Below, one piece after another: positions 1 through 9,800 of a stretch of 64,000 nt of DNA. Position 1 is the first letter of the stretch; the number at the start of each line of letters is the position of its first letter. The position numbers and the translations under genes were made by a program. The DNA lies in the NCBI RefSeq assembly GCF_003462685.1, contig NZ_QRVE01000009.1:17690-81689 (forward strand), written 5' to 3'. The notes under the pieces were generated by a model, which saw only the letters and a list, made by a program, of their open reading frames with translations, did no database searches and was not told the origin of the DNA. Source of the DNA: Collinsella sp. AF23-4AC (GTDB lineage: Bacteria; Actinomycetota; Coriobacteriia; Coriobacteriales; Coriobacteriaceae).

Positions 1-1
1 T

Positions 2-706
2 GTCACCACCATCATGAGCGCGCAGAGCTGCGGCCAGACAGGCATCGACCCCATGGAGATCTTTGGCCTCATCGTTATGCTCATCGTGGCCGCCTTTGCA
101 CAGATCGCGCAGGTCAAGCTGTTCTTTATCGCCGGCATCGTAGCCGTGGCGTGCGGCCTTGCGGGCGACGTCATGAACGACTTTAAGGCCGGCGCCGTGC
201 TGGGCACCAACCCGCGTGCGCAGTGGATCGGCCAGGCCATCGGCGGCATCGTGGGCGCCCTGGTCGCCGCAGCCGTCATGGTCGCGCTCGTCACCGCCTA
301 TGGTCCGGACGCCTTTGGCCCCGACAAGAGCTTTGTTGCCGCGCAGGCAAGCGTCGTCGCCACCATGGTCTCGGGCATCCCGAGCGTGCCGTGGTTCGCA
401 GGTGGCTTTATCGCCGGCATCGTCATGTACTGGCTCGGCATTCCGGCCATGATGATCGGCCTGGGCGTGTACCTGCCGTTCTACATGTCACTCACGGCAT
501 TCCTGGGCTCCTGCGTCAAGCTCGCCTACGACAAGTGGTCCGCCCACCGCGACGCCACCGCTGGTCTTTCTGACGAGGAGAGGGCTGCCAAGGACGCCGC
601 CTTCCAGGAACAGGGCCTGGTTGTCGCCAGCGGCCTGCTCGGCGGCGAGTCCATCGTCGGCGTTATCCTGGCGTTTGTCTCCGTGGGCTTAAGCCTGCTG
701 GGCTAA
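2..706 (+). CDS. OPT/YSL-family transporter, C-terminal part (runs off left edge)
   Basis: The reading frame is open from the first bases of the window, so only the last ~235 residues of the protein are present. What is seen is almost wholly hydrophobic, with at least five membrane segments separated by short Gly/Ala/Pro-rich turns, and one ~35-residue charged loop before the last helix. The stretch GIPAMMIGLGVYLPFYMSLT matches the C-terminal region of OPT-family oligopeptide/metal-chelate importers (family knowledge). The substrate cannot be read from this part; peptides are the usual guess in anaerobes. A strong terminator hairpin follows 40 bases after the stop, so this is the last gene of its transcript. 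Confidence 0.8.
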   Translation, partial: VTTIMSAQSCGQTGIDPMEIFGLIVMLIVAAFAQIAQVKLFFIAGIVAVACGLAGDVMNDFKAGAVLGTNPRAQWIGQAIGGIVGALVAAAVMVALVTAYGPDAFGPDKSFVAAQASVVATMVSGIPSVPWFAGGFIAGIVMYWLGIPAMMIGLGVYLPFYMSLTAFLGSCVKLAYDKWSAHRDATAGLSDEERAAKDAAFQEQGLVVASGLLGGESIVGVILAFVSVGLSLLG

Positions 707-747
707 GCTGAGCAGCTGCTCGACGGCAACCATATTGCCTACGACTT

Positions 748-788
748 GCCCGGTCGGTAGCTTTTGCGGCTGCCGACCGGGCTTTTTA
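748..788 (+). terminator. Rho-independent terminator after the OPT transporter
   Basis: A ten-base-pair G/C stem (748-757 with 773-782) closes a 15-base loop and is followed by five T residues on the plus strand. It lies 40 bases beyond the transporter stop codon. Confidence 0.85.
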
Positions 789-804
789 TACCAACGCAAA
801 GAAA

Positions 805-840
805 GGCCGGCGCGCTGCATTTAACAGCGCGCCGGCCTTA
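805..840 (-). terminator. Terminator hairpin for the large surface-protein gene
   Basis: A perfect 13-bp G/C stem (805-817 with 825-837) has a 7-base loop. On the minus strand it is followed by a T-rich run (TTTCTTT), which suits termination of the surface protein gene that ends at 906. With the hairpin at 748 it forms a convergent terminator pair. Confidence 0.75.
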
Positions 841-905
841 TCGTTTGGCTAACGAGACGGTCCCGTTATGAATTGAAGTTCGTTGCAGAAACTACGCTCG
901 AAACG

Positions 906-3900
906 CTACATCTGCTTGCGACGACGATCGCCGAGCGTCACACCCGCGGCAACGAGCGTAATGCCGCCGATGACGAAGACCTCACCTGCAAGCGCGGAGG
1001 TATCGCCCGTCTGAGCAAGTGCACCGTCCGTGGCCTTCTTCTTGGCGACAGGAGCCTTTGCGGCAGCCTGCGCAACCTGAGGCTTGGCCTGCGGCTCAGC
1101 CTTGGGATGATACTTGTCGTACTCGGCCTGCGCGGCAGCCAGGGCATCCTTGGCATCGCCAAGCTCGGCAAGCGCGGCGGCATAGGCGTCGTTGGCATCG
1201 GACAGCTTGGCATCGGCATCGCTCAGAGCAGCCTTGAGACCAGCGGCGGCATCGACGGCAGCCTTATAGCGAGCGTAGGCAGCGTTCAGCTTGACCAGCT
1301 TCTCGTTGCCCGTCGTGCCCGCGGCAAGGGATGCCTTATGGTCGACAGCCTCAAGATCGGCCTTGAGTGCCTCATCGCTGGCAAGCTCGGCCTTGGCCTT
1401 GACGATCTCGAAGTTCGCATCGACGACGGCTTCGTTGGCGGCCTCGAGCTGCTTCTGGGCATCGGCGACACCGGCGACGGCAGCGTCATAGGCGGCCTTG
1501 GCGTCGTCGACCGCCTTCTGGGCACCGGCGAAGCGCTCGAAGGCCTTGTTTGCGCCGGCCAGCTCGCCCTCGGCGGCCTTGGCCTTCGCCTGTGCGTCGG
1601 ACACGGCCTGCGTCTTGGCAGCAACTGCCTGCTTGGCGTCCGAAAGAGCGGTCGCGGCGTGCACATCTGCGGCCTGAGCCTTGTCAACGCCAGCCTGGGC
1701 AGTGTCGTCGGCCTTCTTGGCATCGTTAAGCGTGCCCTGCTTGTTCGCAAGATCCGTCTTGGCGGCATCGCACTTGGCGGCAAGGTCCTTGACCGAAGCG
1801 GTAGCGTTGCCATACGCCTCATTGGCCTGATCGGACTTTGCCTTGGCGGCATCGCGGGCGCTGCGAGCCTTCGCCTTGTGAGCAGCGGCATCGGCTGCCT
1901 TCGTCTTGCTGTCAGCAAGCGTGGCGTTTGCCTTATCGAGAGCTGCCTGGGCAGTAGCGGCCTCGCTCTTGGCGGCGTCGAGCTTGGTCTTGGGCGTCTT
2001 GACGTCAATACCCTTGAGTTTGGCTTCAGCGGCGGTGTAGGCGGACTTGGCGGTAGCGGTGTCGGACTTAGCCTTCTCGTACTCACCCTTGGCGGTGTTC
2101 ATGTTCACATCTGCTGCGGTGAAAGCGTCCTGGGCGGCATCCTGCCCGTTTACAGCTGCGAAGTAAGCTTCCCTAGTAGTTCCAAAGCTCTTCTGCGCCT
2201 CGGCGAGCTTGCCCTGAAGCTCCTTGAGCTGCGCCTTCTGCGCCTGCGTGCCGCCAGCGTTATAGGCAGAGTCGATGTAGTCGTTCACGAGCTTCTTGAA
2301 CTCGGAGACAGTGAAATCGGCCTGAGTGTCATCAGCGCTGTAATCGAATACGGTTACCTCGGAATCGGTGTTCTTGCCGCTACCGGTTGCGATGCCGATA
2401 GCCTTCGTACCGGCATCGATAATGTTGAGATAATGCCCGCACTCATGATAGATGCTGTTGTAGTGCTGGTAGATATAGTAGGAATCATATCGGTGACTAC
2501 CGAGTTTGTCGCCATACTGTGCGACGTACTTATCGAATGCCTCTTTCTCCTGGGCGTAGAGGCCGGTATAGGGCCAGCCGAGGGTGTCCTCGGTCTCTCC
2601 GCCGGTATATGCACCGCCGCCGCCGGCAAGATTTTCACCGTTATCATAGTAGCAGCCAGAGTGTCCCCAGATGTTCGATGAATACGATGTATTAAGGGCA
2701 GCTGCTACAGTCATGCGGAGGCTGACGCTGAGTGCCGACTGACCGTTCGCCTTGCGGAGGTTGTTCTGGGTGTCGAGATATGTCAGGGCGTTGCGCATCT
2801 GCTCCAAGGAGAGCGGATTGGTGTCGCGAGACATGTCCTGATCGACGTAATTGTCATACCATTCGGCCTTGTCTTCGGCATCGGCACCGGTCAGCATCGA
2901 TACAGCGTCCTGGGCGTTCTTTTTCTGCGTGGCCGTGAACTGGCTGCCGCCGATGATGTAGTTCATGAAGCCGAACATACCCTGACTGATGACATTCTGG
3001 TCTACGGTCATGTTCGACTTGAGGTCAGCAATCTGCTGCTCAAGAGCCTCAACCTGGGCATTAGCGGCGTCATAAGCCTTTTCCGCGGCGTTCGAAGCGG
3101 CGCAGGCTGCCTCCCACTCGCTGCGCTTCTGCTTGCGAACTTCGACAAGCTTATCGTACGCGGTCTTCTTCTCGGCCTCGGTCTGCTGCGCCTTCTCGTA
3201 TGCGGCCTTGGCAGCGTCGCGCTTGCTGGCGGCGGCGTTGTACTCCTTGTTTGCCGCATCGTATGCAGACTTGGCAGATGCCACAGCAGCGTTGGCGGCG
3301 TTGGCCTTCTCCTGCGCGGCGGTGGCGGTAGTCTGCGCAGCCTGCAGGTTCGCCTGTGCAGTGACGTCTGCAGTCGTCGCGGCATCGAGCGCGTCCTGCG
3401 CGGTCGCAAGCTCGCTGGCGGCAGTGTTCTTGGCGGCCTCGAGCGCGCTCAGGTCGACGCCCGTGCCCGAGACGGCGGCATCGAGTGCGGCCTGCGCCTG
3501 GTCGAGCTTCTGCTGGGCGTTATCGCGCGCGGTGGTTGCGGCTGCGAGAGCAGCGGCAGTCTCCTGCTTCTTGGCCTGAGCGGAAGTCAGAGCGGTCTCA
3601 GTGTCCTTCTTTTCCTGCTGGGCGCTGACCTCGGCGGCCTTGGCCTGGTCCAGATTGGCCTGTGCAGTAGTAACGGCCTTATTGGCGTCATCGAGCTTTG
3701 CCTGCGCGTCCTCGACGGCCTTCTTGGCGGCCTCGTACTCGTCCATACCCATGGCCTCGAGCTTGGCCTGGGCATCATCGAGGGCCTTCTTGGCCTCATC
3801 CTGCTTTGCCTTGGCGTCCTTGAGCGCCTGGGTCTTATCCTCGACACTCTTGTTGGCCTGTTCGAGCTGATCGTTCAGGTCGCCCAGCTTCTTCTGCTGC

Positions 3901-4367
3901 TGCTCGGTCTTTTCGACGGCCGCCTTAAGCTCGTCGATCTTCTCCTGAAGCGCGGCTACCTCGGCCTCGTTCTGCTCGGCGGCGTTATCGGTCACGGCCT
4001 GCGAGGCCTGATTCTTTTGCTGCTGCGCCTGCTTTTGAGACTGGCCCGCCGCGTCGGCCTTCTTCTGGGCGGCATCGTAGGCGGCCTGAGCGTCCTTGAG
4101 CTGCTTTGCCGACTCCTCGGCCAGCTGGGCAGCCGTCTTTACGACCGCTTGGTTACCGGCGACAACGGTGTTCTCTACAGAACTACCCCCCCCCTGAACA
4201 GAATCGCCGTTATCGGTTGACGGTGCGGCGATTGCCGCCAGCGGCGACATGAGCGGCTGAGCGATGAGGCCCGCCGTCAAAACGGTTGCGACGGCGCGGT
4301 TAGCAACGCCCTTGACGTTGACGGCCTTAGCCCGAGGCTCAAAGTGTTGTGGACTGTAGTTTGCCAT
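906..4367 (-). CDS. Large sortase-anchored coiled-coil surface protein with a central CAP domain
   Basis: This 1153-residue protein is built for the cell surface. Residues 1-50 form a signal peptide. Residues ~60-450 are Ala/Lys/Glu/Gln-rich heptad-like coiled coil. Residues ~500-670 resemble a CAP/SCP domain, with GENLAGG and then an ECGHYLNIIDAGTKAIGIA segment. A second coiled coil spans ~690-1100. The C terminus has LAQTGDTS (~1116), a hydrophobic helix and an RRRKQM tail, which is a sortase motif of the LPXTG type with Ala for Pro. The arrangement is a rod carrying a CAP head, likely an adhesin or host/neighbour-contact protein; the exact role is inferred only. GGGAGA lies upstream of the ATG. 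A G9 tract lies just after the signal peptide. Long open frames on the opposite strand here are shadows of its Ala-rich codons. Confidence 0.88.
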   Translation of the reverse strand: MANYSPQHFEPRAKAVNVKGVANRAVATVLTAGLIAQPLMSPLAAIAAPSTDNGDSVQGGGSSVENTVVAGNQAVVKTAAQLAEESAKQLKDAQAAYDAAQKKADAAGQSQKQAQQQKNQASQAVTDNAAEQNEAEVAALQEKIDELKAAVEKTEQQQKKLGDLNDQLEQANKSVEDKTQALKDAKAKQDEAKKALDDAQAKLEAMGMDEYEAAKKAVEDAQAKLDDANKAVTTAQANLDQAKAAEVSAQQEKKDTETALTSAQAKKQETAAALAAATTARDNAQQKLDQAQAALDAAVSGTGVDLSALEAAKNTAASELATAQDALDAATTADVTAQANLQAAQTTATAAQEKANAANAAVASAKSAYDAANKEYNAAASKRDAAKAAYEKAQQTEAEKKTAYDKLVEVRKQKRSEWEAACAASNAAEKAYDAANAQVEALEQQIADLKSNMTVDQNVISQGMFGFMNYIIGGSQFTATQKKNAQDAVSMLTGADAEDKAEWYDNYVDQDMSRDTNPLSLEQMRNALTYLDTQNNLRKANGQSALSVSLRMTVAAALNTSYSSNIWGHSGCYYDNGENLAGGGGAYTGGETEDTLGWPYTGLYAQEKEAFDKYVAQYGDKLGSHRYDSYYIYQHYNSIYHECGHYLNIIDAGTKAIGIATGSGKNTDSEVTVFDYSADDTQADFTVSEFKKLVNDYIDSAYNAGGTQAQKAQLKELQGKLAEAQKSFGTTREAYFAAVNGQDAAQDAFTAADVNMNTAKGEYEKAKSDTATAKSAYTAAEAKLKGIDVKTPKTKLDAAKSEAATAQAALDKANATLADSKTKAADAAAHKAKARSARDAAKAKSDQANEAYGNATASVKDLAAKCDAAKTDLANKQGTLNDAKKADDTAQAGVDKAQAADVHAATALSDAKQAVAAKTQAVSDAQAKAKAAEGELAGANKAFERFAGAQKAVDDAKAAYDAAVAGVADAQKQLEAANEAVVDANFEIVKAKAELASDEALKADLEAVDHKASLAAGTTGNEKLVKLNAAYARYKAAVDAAAGLKAALSDADAKLSDANDAYAAALAELGDAKDALAAAQAEYDKYHPKAEPQAKPQVAQAAAKAPVAKKKATDGALAQTGDTSALAGEVFVIGGITLVAAGVTLGDRRRKQM
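4186..4194 (-). repeat. Homopolymeric G9 tract inside the surface-protein reading frame
   Basis: Nine consecutive C on the plus strand (G on the coding strand) encode the Gly-Gly-Gly at about residues 58-60, directly after the signal peptide. Slippage by one base would put the rest of the 1153-codon frame out of register. As read here, the frame is ON. Confidence 0.9.
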
Positions 4368-4674
4368 GGCTTTCTCCCTTTGACACGGATGTATCCATAC
4401 GCTTCAAAATGTAGGAGCTGATTTTTGAATTCTGTTGCGCAACATTGGTCACCAGCGGATTTTTTGAAATTCGCACTCTTGTGCTTCACAATTTCGTCAC
4501 ATATGTAGGAGCTGGCGCATCATATTCTTGCGGGATCGAATTGAGCCTGTGATTTGCATTTGCTCCCGCGTCATCCGCCCTATCGGATTCCGCATCCAAC
4601 AGACACCCCGCCCGCCACGGTGTAGAGTTAGGACAACGGGCGCGTTGCGCGGCCCGTGCCAGAACGAGGTGAAC
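4368..4674. other. Divergent intergenic region with a repeated 12-base motif
   Basis: This region separates the surface protein (minus) from the DUF389 gene (plus) and must hold both promoters. The 12-mer ATGTAGGAGCTG occurs twice in direct orientation (4410-4421 and 4503-4514). I see no confident -35/-10 pair and no riboswitch. The repeat could be a regulator site; its function is unknown. Confidence 0.45.
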
Positions 4675-5814
4675 ATGGAACTCGATAACCAACAGCTCAA
4701 GCGACTGCGCGAGCGTCATCATCGGCGTCACGGCATCCGCCCTGCCCATAGCGAGGCTGCCGAGCAGGCTGGTCGCTTTTTAAAGCGCGCGTTCAACATT
4801 CGCGAGGGACGCGCGCCCTATCACGTGATCCGCAAGCATTTTGTAAACGGGGCGCGCCTGACTGGCTCCCACCTATGCATCCTCATCATCGCCATGTTGA
4901 TCGCAAGTATTGGCCTCGATATCGACTCAGACATCGCCATCGTGGGCGCCATGCTCATCTGCCCGCTCATGGGTTCGGTCCTTGCCATGGCATACGGCAT
5001 CGCCACGCTCGACCGCGAGATTACCGTCGAAGCCGTCGCCAGCCTTGCGCTGCAAATGGCCTTTTGCCTGGTCACCTCCACGTTGTACTTTAAGCTCTCG
5101 CCCCTTGGCGCCACCACGGCCGCCATCATCGACAACTCGACACCCACCGTATGGGACCTTACCGTCGCACTCGCAGGCGGCTTTGCAGGCGGGCTGGGCA
5201 ACTCGCGCGACCAGGAACCCGCCACGCTTATCGCCGGCGTGGCCGTGGCAACCGCGCTGATGCCGCCCCTGTGCGCAGCAGGCTACGGCATCGCCATCGC
5301 AAGCGGGTCACTGTTTCTCTCGGCGCTCTACGAGTTTGGCATCAACGTGGTCTTTATCGCACTGGCTGCCGAAGCCGTGCTGCTTCTTTTGCGCGTGCCG
5401 CTCAAGCGCGACCTGAACGGCGACGGTATTGTGACCGCCAAGGAAAATGCCGAGGTCGACGAGCTGTCACGCAAGGTGCGCCGCCGCATTATTGTGGGCA
5501 CGATCATCTTTGCCATCCCCTGCATCGTTATGACCGCGGGGTCCATTGGCTCGGCGCAGGCCGGCGTGCAGGACGGCTACGGCGTCACCGAGACCACACG
5601 CGAGCTTGCCGCGGTGCTGCCGGGCTTTAAGGATTACACCGTCGCCGTCGAGACCTCGGCTACCGAGGGCGAGGAAGAGGGCATCGTCGAGCGCGAGATT
5701 GTCGCCCATGTGACAACGAGCGAGGCGCTCGGGGCGCACGACCGCCTCGTCGCCCGCAAGCTCATCGACCTCAATGTGCCCGAGCTCGATCGCGTGGAGT
5801 TCGATGTGAAGTGA
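4675..5814 (+). CDS. DUF389-family membrane protein
   Basis: The 379-residue protein begins at ATG 4675 with an AGGTG site just upstream; the frame is open further 5' but that part has no matching signal. A basic N-terminal tail (~60 residues) precedes about six membrane helices. Residues 78-102 carry the family signature (IGLDIDSDIAIVGAMLICPL) and 185-207 a second conserved block (LIAGVAVATALMPPLCAAGY). A cytoplasmic or periplasmic C-terminal domain of ~90 residues follows the last helix at ~272-290. DUF389 proteins are widespread, and no biochemical role is established that I can name. It appears to be a single-gene unit with a weak hairpin downstream. Confidence 0.88.
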   Translation: MELDNQQLKRLRERHHRRHGIRPAHSEAAEQAGRFLKRAFNIREGRAPYHVIRKHFVNGARLTGSHLCILIIAMLIASIGLDIDSDIAIVGAMLICPLMGSVLAMAYGIATLDREITVEAVASLALQMAFCLVTSTLYFKLSPLGATTAAIIDNSTPTVWDLTVALAGGFAGGLGNSRDQEPATLIAGVAVATALMPPLCAAGYGIAIASGSLFLSALYEFGINVVFIALAAEAVLLLLRVPLKRDLNGDGIVTAKENAEVDELSRKVRRRIIVGTIIFAIPCIVMTAGSIGSAQAGVQDGYGVTETTRELAAVLPGFKDYTVAVETSATEGEEEGIVEREIVAHVTTSEALGAHDRLVARKLIDLNVPELDRVEFDVK

Positions 5815-5889
5815 TGCCGGCGCGGGATGAATGCTCGCACGGACGCAAGTTACGACGAGGCGCAGACGCGATACGGACACGAGCAAATT

Positions 5890-5930
5890 GCGGGGTGCAG
5901 TTCACACCCGAGCCCCGCTCGCTGTTTTAT
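5890..5930 (+). terminator. Possible terminator after the DUF389 gene
   Basis: A six-bp GCGGGG/CCCCGC stem (5890-5895 with 5913-5918) with a long loop is followed by a short T run at 5924-5927. The stem is short, so this is only a candidate. Confidence 0.35.
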
Positions 5931-5939
5931 TGCCGTGAA

Positions 5940-6389
5940 TCAGACGTCCGCATCGACATCGCCAGACTCCACCGTAAACGCCGGATCGGTGCTCACAAGA
6001 TAAAATCGAGTCACCTTAGTATTTCTAATTAGGTAAATCTGCCCCTGATCGCGGCGGCGCGAAATATACGCCACGTGGACCGTACCGAATTCTTCGCCGT
6101 TTTCCTTCTTTAATATCAGGATGTTGGGGTCATCCGTACGCTTAAACTGCCCGTCTGTGCAGATTCCGTCTTGGTCGACCAGCTGCCATCGACAGTTGTC
6201 CTCCTCAAGAAAAGCCAGGGTTTCCCGACTCGTTTTGTCATCCCGATAGTAACCATCAATGGCAAACCCTTCGGAAGCACATTCCTGCATATAGGACGTT
6301 TCTCGGCTTATAGCAAACAGCCCCGTAGCGCCCAGGAGCACAGCCAGGCAGACCACTGCAAGGGTTATCGAAATAACACGGTGATCCAT
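5940..6389 (-). CDS. Small membrane-anchored protein of unknown function
   Basis: This 149-residue protein has one N-terminal hydrophobic segment (residues ~5-27) without a lipobox. The rest is a polar ~120-residue domain rich in Asp, Glu, Arg and Tyr, probably outside the membrane and probably beta-rich judging from alternating hydrophobics (inference). Three Cys occur in the soluble part (near residues 37, 66 and 76), two of which could form a disulfide. I recognise no family. Its start has only a poor ribosome-binding site. It reads as a genuine gene rather than a shadow because no gene overlaps it and it ends cleanly before the DUF389 transcript end. Confidence 0.6.
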   Translation of the reverse strand: MDHRVISITLAVVCLAVLLGATGLFAISRETSYMQECASEGFAIDGYYRDDKTSRETLAFLEEDNCRWQLVDQDGICTDGQFKRTDDPNILILKKENGEEFGTVHVAYISRRRDQGQIYLIRNTKVTRFYLVSTDPAFTVESGDVDADV

Positions 6390-6622
6390 GTTAGCCCAAC
6401 CGATAGTTGTTTAACGGAGCACGAAACATACTTGGTACCTCCGATATCAGGGCAAACGTCACCTACGGCCTGCCGGCAATCATATGTTTCCAACATCAAA
6501 CCATATGGTTACAACTCGTTGGAGATAGGTTCCATGAACGGACGATAATTTGCGGCGAACGGCTACATATGTTCATTATCTCAGGGTTCTGGAGGCAATT
6601 TTTGGTGCCACCGAGACGTTGT

Positions 6623-6753
6623 TTTCGGAAGTATGCGGCAAATTCCGGAGCCCTCGAGCACACCCCGGTTTTTCACCAATAAAACCGCAGGTACAAAGCT
6701 TGGGCATATCCAGTGTGCTCGGCCTATTCAAATTTTGCCGCATACTTCCGAAA
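6623..6753. repeat. Nested palindromic element with conserved loop (family 2, copy 1)
   Basis: The gene-free stretch 6390-6870 is dominated by this element. A perfect 20-bp inverted repeat (6623-6642, TTTCGGAAGTATGCGGCAAA, with 6734-6753) encloses symmetrical 11-12-base unpaired stretches, then a second perfect 9-bp stem (6655-6663 with 6713-6721), then a ~50-base loop with AATAAAACCGCAGGTA. The loop motif and part of the unpaired stretches recur in the element at 39274-39401, whose arms are unrelated in sequence. It lies beyond the 3' end of the minus-strand gene ending at 6871. The rest of the gap shows only scattered CATATG sequences. Confidence 0.85.
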
Positions 6754-6870
6754 TCTGAGTTCGCAAAGGGTGATAGTCGGGGCGTTTGCGCAACATATGT
6801 TCAGTAAAAACGGGTGATGGCCGGTATGGCTACCACCCGTTTGTCTCATATCTAGCCCAAAGCAGGCCAA

Positions 6871-9800
6871 CTACTTCTTAATGCCGCGTCCCAGACGCTT
6901 GGCGACCGATGCAACGGCCTCCTCGCTGGCCGGTCCGCAGCTCACGCAGCCATCATGGGCACGCATCTGACCGGTGACCTCGTCCATCGCGAGCGGTGCC
7001 ACCTTCTCGAGCTTAAAGCCCTTGCCGGCGCGCATGTTCTCCTTCGCCACGCTAATCATGAGCTTGATGCGGTTGAGCTGGTTGACCTCGGACGCACCAG
7101 GATCATAGTCCACCGCGACGATATTGCTCTCGGGATGCTGGCGGCGCAGCTCCTTGATCACGGCCTTGCCCACCACGTGGTTGGGCAGGCACGCGAAGGG
7201 CTGCGTGCAGATGATGTTGGGCGCGCCGTGGTCAATCAGGTCGAGCATCTCGGCCGTGAGCAACCAGCCCTCGCCCATGTTGTTGCACACCGAAAGCACC
7301 GTGCGGGCCTTGTCGGCCATGGTGCCGATGCGCTCGGGCGCCTCAAAGCGGCGGGACTTTTCGAGCATCTCCTCCACCGGCGTACGCATCCAGTCCACAA
7401 GCTTAATGAGCGCCTGCATGCCCGCACGCGTAGTGGCAGAGCTTCCCAGCTCGTCCTTCTGCAGCTCGGCGTTGCTCATGGAGTACAGGAAGAAGTCGAG
7501 CAGGCCCGGCACTACGGCCTCGCAGCCCTCGCGCTCGATAACGTCGACCACGTGGTTGTTGGCCGTAGGGTGGAACTTGACCAAGATCTCGCCGACCACG
7601 CCCACGCGCGGCTTAGTACCCTCGCCTGCGAGCGGCATGGTGTCGAACGCGCGGATGGCCTCGCGGCACAACTTGGTGTAGTTGTGGCGGTTAAACTTGG
7701 GCGCCAGCTTGCGGGCGCGCGCCATGTACTCCTCGTAGAGCGCGTTGGCAGCACCGGGCGTAGCCTCGTACGGACGGCAGCGGTAGAGCATCTGCATCAT
7801 CACGTCGCCAAAGAGCACCGCGTAGACCGCCTGCTTAAGCAGCGCCGGCGTCAGCTTAAAGCCGGGGTTGTCTTCGCCGAGCGCCACGGCCGAAAGCGAG
7901 ATCACGGGAATCTCGGGGTGGCCGCTCTCGCGCAGGGCCTTGCGGATGAGTGCGATGTAGTTGGTGGCACGGCAGCCGCCGCCGGTCTGGCTGATGACCA
8001 CGGCCGTTTTGGACAGGTCGTACCGACCGCTCTCGACGGCCTCCATGATCTGGCCGGTCACCAAAATGGACGGATAGCAAATGTCATTGTTCACATAGCG
8101 CAGGCCGGCTTCGACGGCATCGTGGTCGGTCGAGGGCAGCAGCTCCAAGTTGTAGCCGGCACCGCGGAACACCTCTTTGACCAGGTCAAAGTGAATCGGC
8201 GCCATCTGCGGGCACAGGATGGTGTAGCCCTCGTCGCGCATCTGCTCGGTAAAGAGCACCTTGGGCCACGCGGTCGAAGCACTCTCGCGCTGAGCCTCAA
8301 ACGTGTACTTGCGGCTCGCGAACGCGGGGGCATCCGTGGAGGGCGCCACCGGCGCAGCATCACCCTGCTCGTAGGCCTCGCCCGCGGCCGCGGCCTCGGC
8401 CAGGCGCTCGGCCTCCTGGTCCTTAAGCGCGGCCATGAGCGAGCGGATGCGAATGCGCGCGGCACCCAGGTTGGACACCTCGTCGATCTTGAGCACGGTG
8501 TAGATCTTGCCGCTGGCCTCCAGGATCTCCTGCACCTGGTCGGTAGTCAGGGCATCGAGACCGCAGCCGAAGGAGTTGAGCTGAATCAAATCTAGGTCGT
8601 TGCGCATCGTCACAAAACGGGCGACGGCGTACAGGCGGCTGTGGTACATCCACTGGTCGACGACGCGAATGGGACGCTCGGGCTTCACCAGGTGCGCAAG
8701 CGAATCCTCGGTAAAGACCGCAAAGCCAAAGCTCGAGATAAGCTCAGGCAGGGCGTGGTTGATCTCGGGGTCGTTATGGTAGGGGCGACCGGCGAGTACG
8801 ATGCCGTGACCGCCGTGGTCCTCGACCCACTTAAGAGCCTCCTCGCCCATGGTCTGGATATCCTCGTGGAAACGCGCATCGGCCTCAAAGGCAGCGTTGA
8901 CGGCGGCATCGACCTCGGAGCGCGTGATCTTGGGACCACGCACGCGGCCGCGACCAGCCTCGGCATCGGCCACACGGTCGACGGCGAGCACCTGATACAG
9001 GCGGCGCTTGAGCTCGGTCTTGTCGTGATAGGGCACAAACGGGTACAGGAACTCGATGTTCTGCTCGCGGATCTCGTCAATATTGAGCGCCAACGCCGTG
9101 GGGTAGCTCATGACGATGGGGCAGTTATAGCAGTTGCCGGCGGTCGGATCCTCCTTGCGCTCCCAGCGCACGCACGGCATCCAAATGAAGTCGACATCGC
9201 GGTCGATAAGGTTCATCACATGGCCGTGGCTCATCTTGGCCGGATAGCACACGCTCTCGGACGGCATGGACTCGATGCCCGCCTGGTAGGTCTTCTTGCT
9301 CGACTGGTCGGACAGCTGCACGCTAAAGCCCAGGCGCGTAAAGAACGCGTGCCAGAAGGGGTAGTTCTCGTACATGTTGAGCGCGCGCGGGATGCCGACG
9401 GTGCCGCGCGGGGCCTCGTCGGGACTCAGGACTTCGCGGTTAAAGAGCAGCTCGTTTTTCTTTTTGAAGAGGTTGGGAGCCTCGGTCTTTTGCTTTTTGT
9501 GGCCGGCGCCCTTCTCGCAGCGGTTGCCGGTAATGAAGCGCCTGCCGCCGCCAAAATCGTTGACGGTAAGCTGGCAGTTGTTGGAGCAGCGGCCGCAGCG
9601 GACATGCTTTTGCGTCACGGTAAGGTGCGCGATGTCCTCAGCCGAAAGGATGGTCGAGGTGCCGTCGGCGCCGGCGCGATCGCGGGCGAGCAAGGCCGCA
9701 CCGTAGGCGCCCATGCAGCCGGCGATGTCGGGACGCACGGCATGAACGCCGGTGAGCTGCTCAAACGCGCGCAGCGTGGCGTCGGACATAAAGGTGCCGC

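Noticed and set aside
873..2681. Long open frame on the plus strand opposite the surface-protein gene
   Set aside because: It is the antisense shadow of Ala/Lys-rich coiled-coil codons; the minus-strand gene has signal peptide, CAP domain, anchor and ribosome-binding site, and this frame has none of those.
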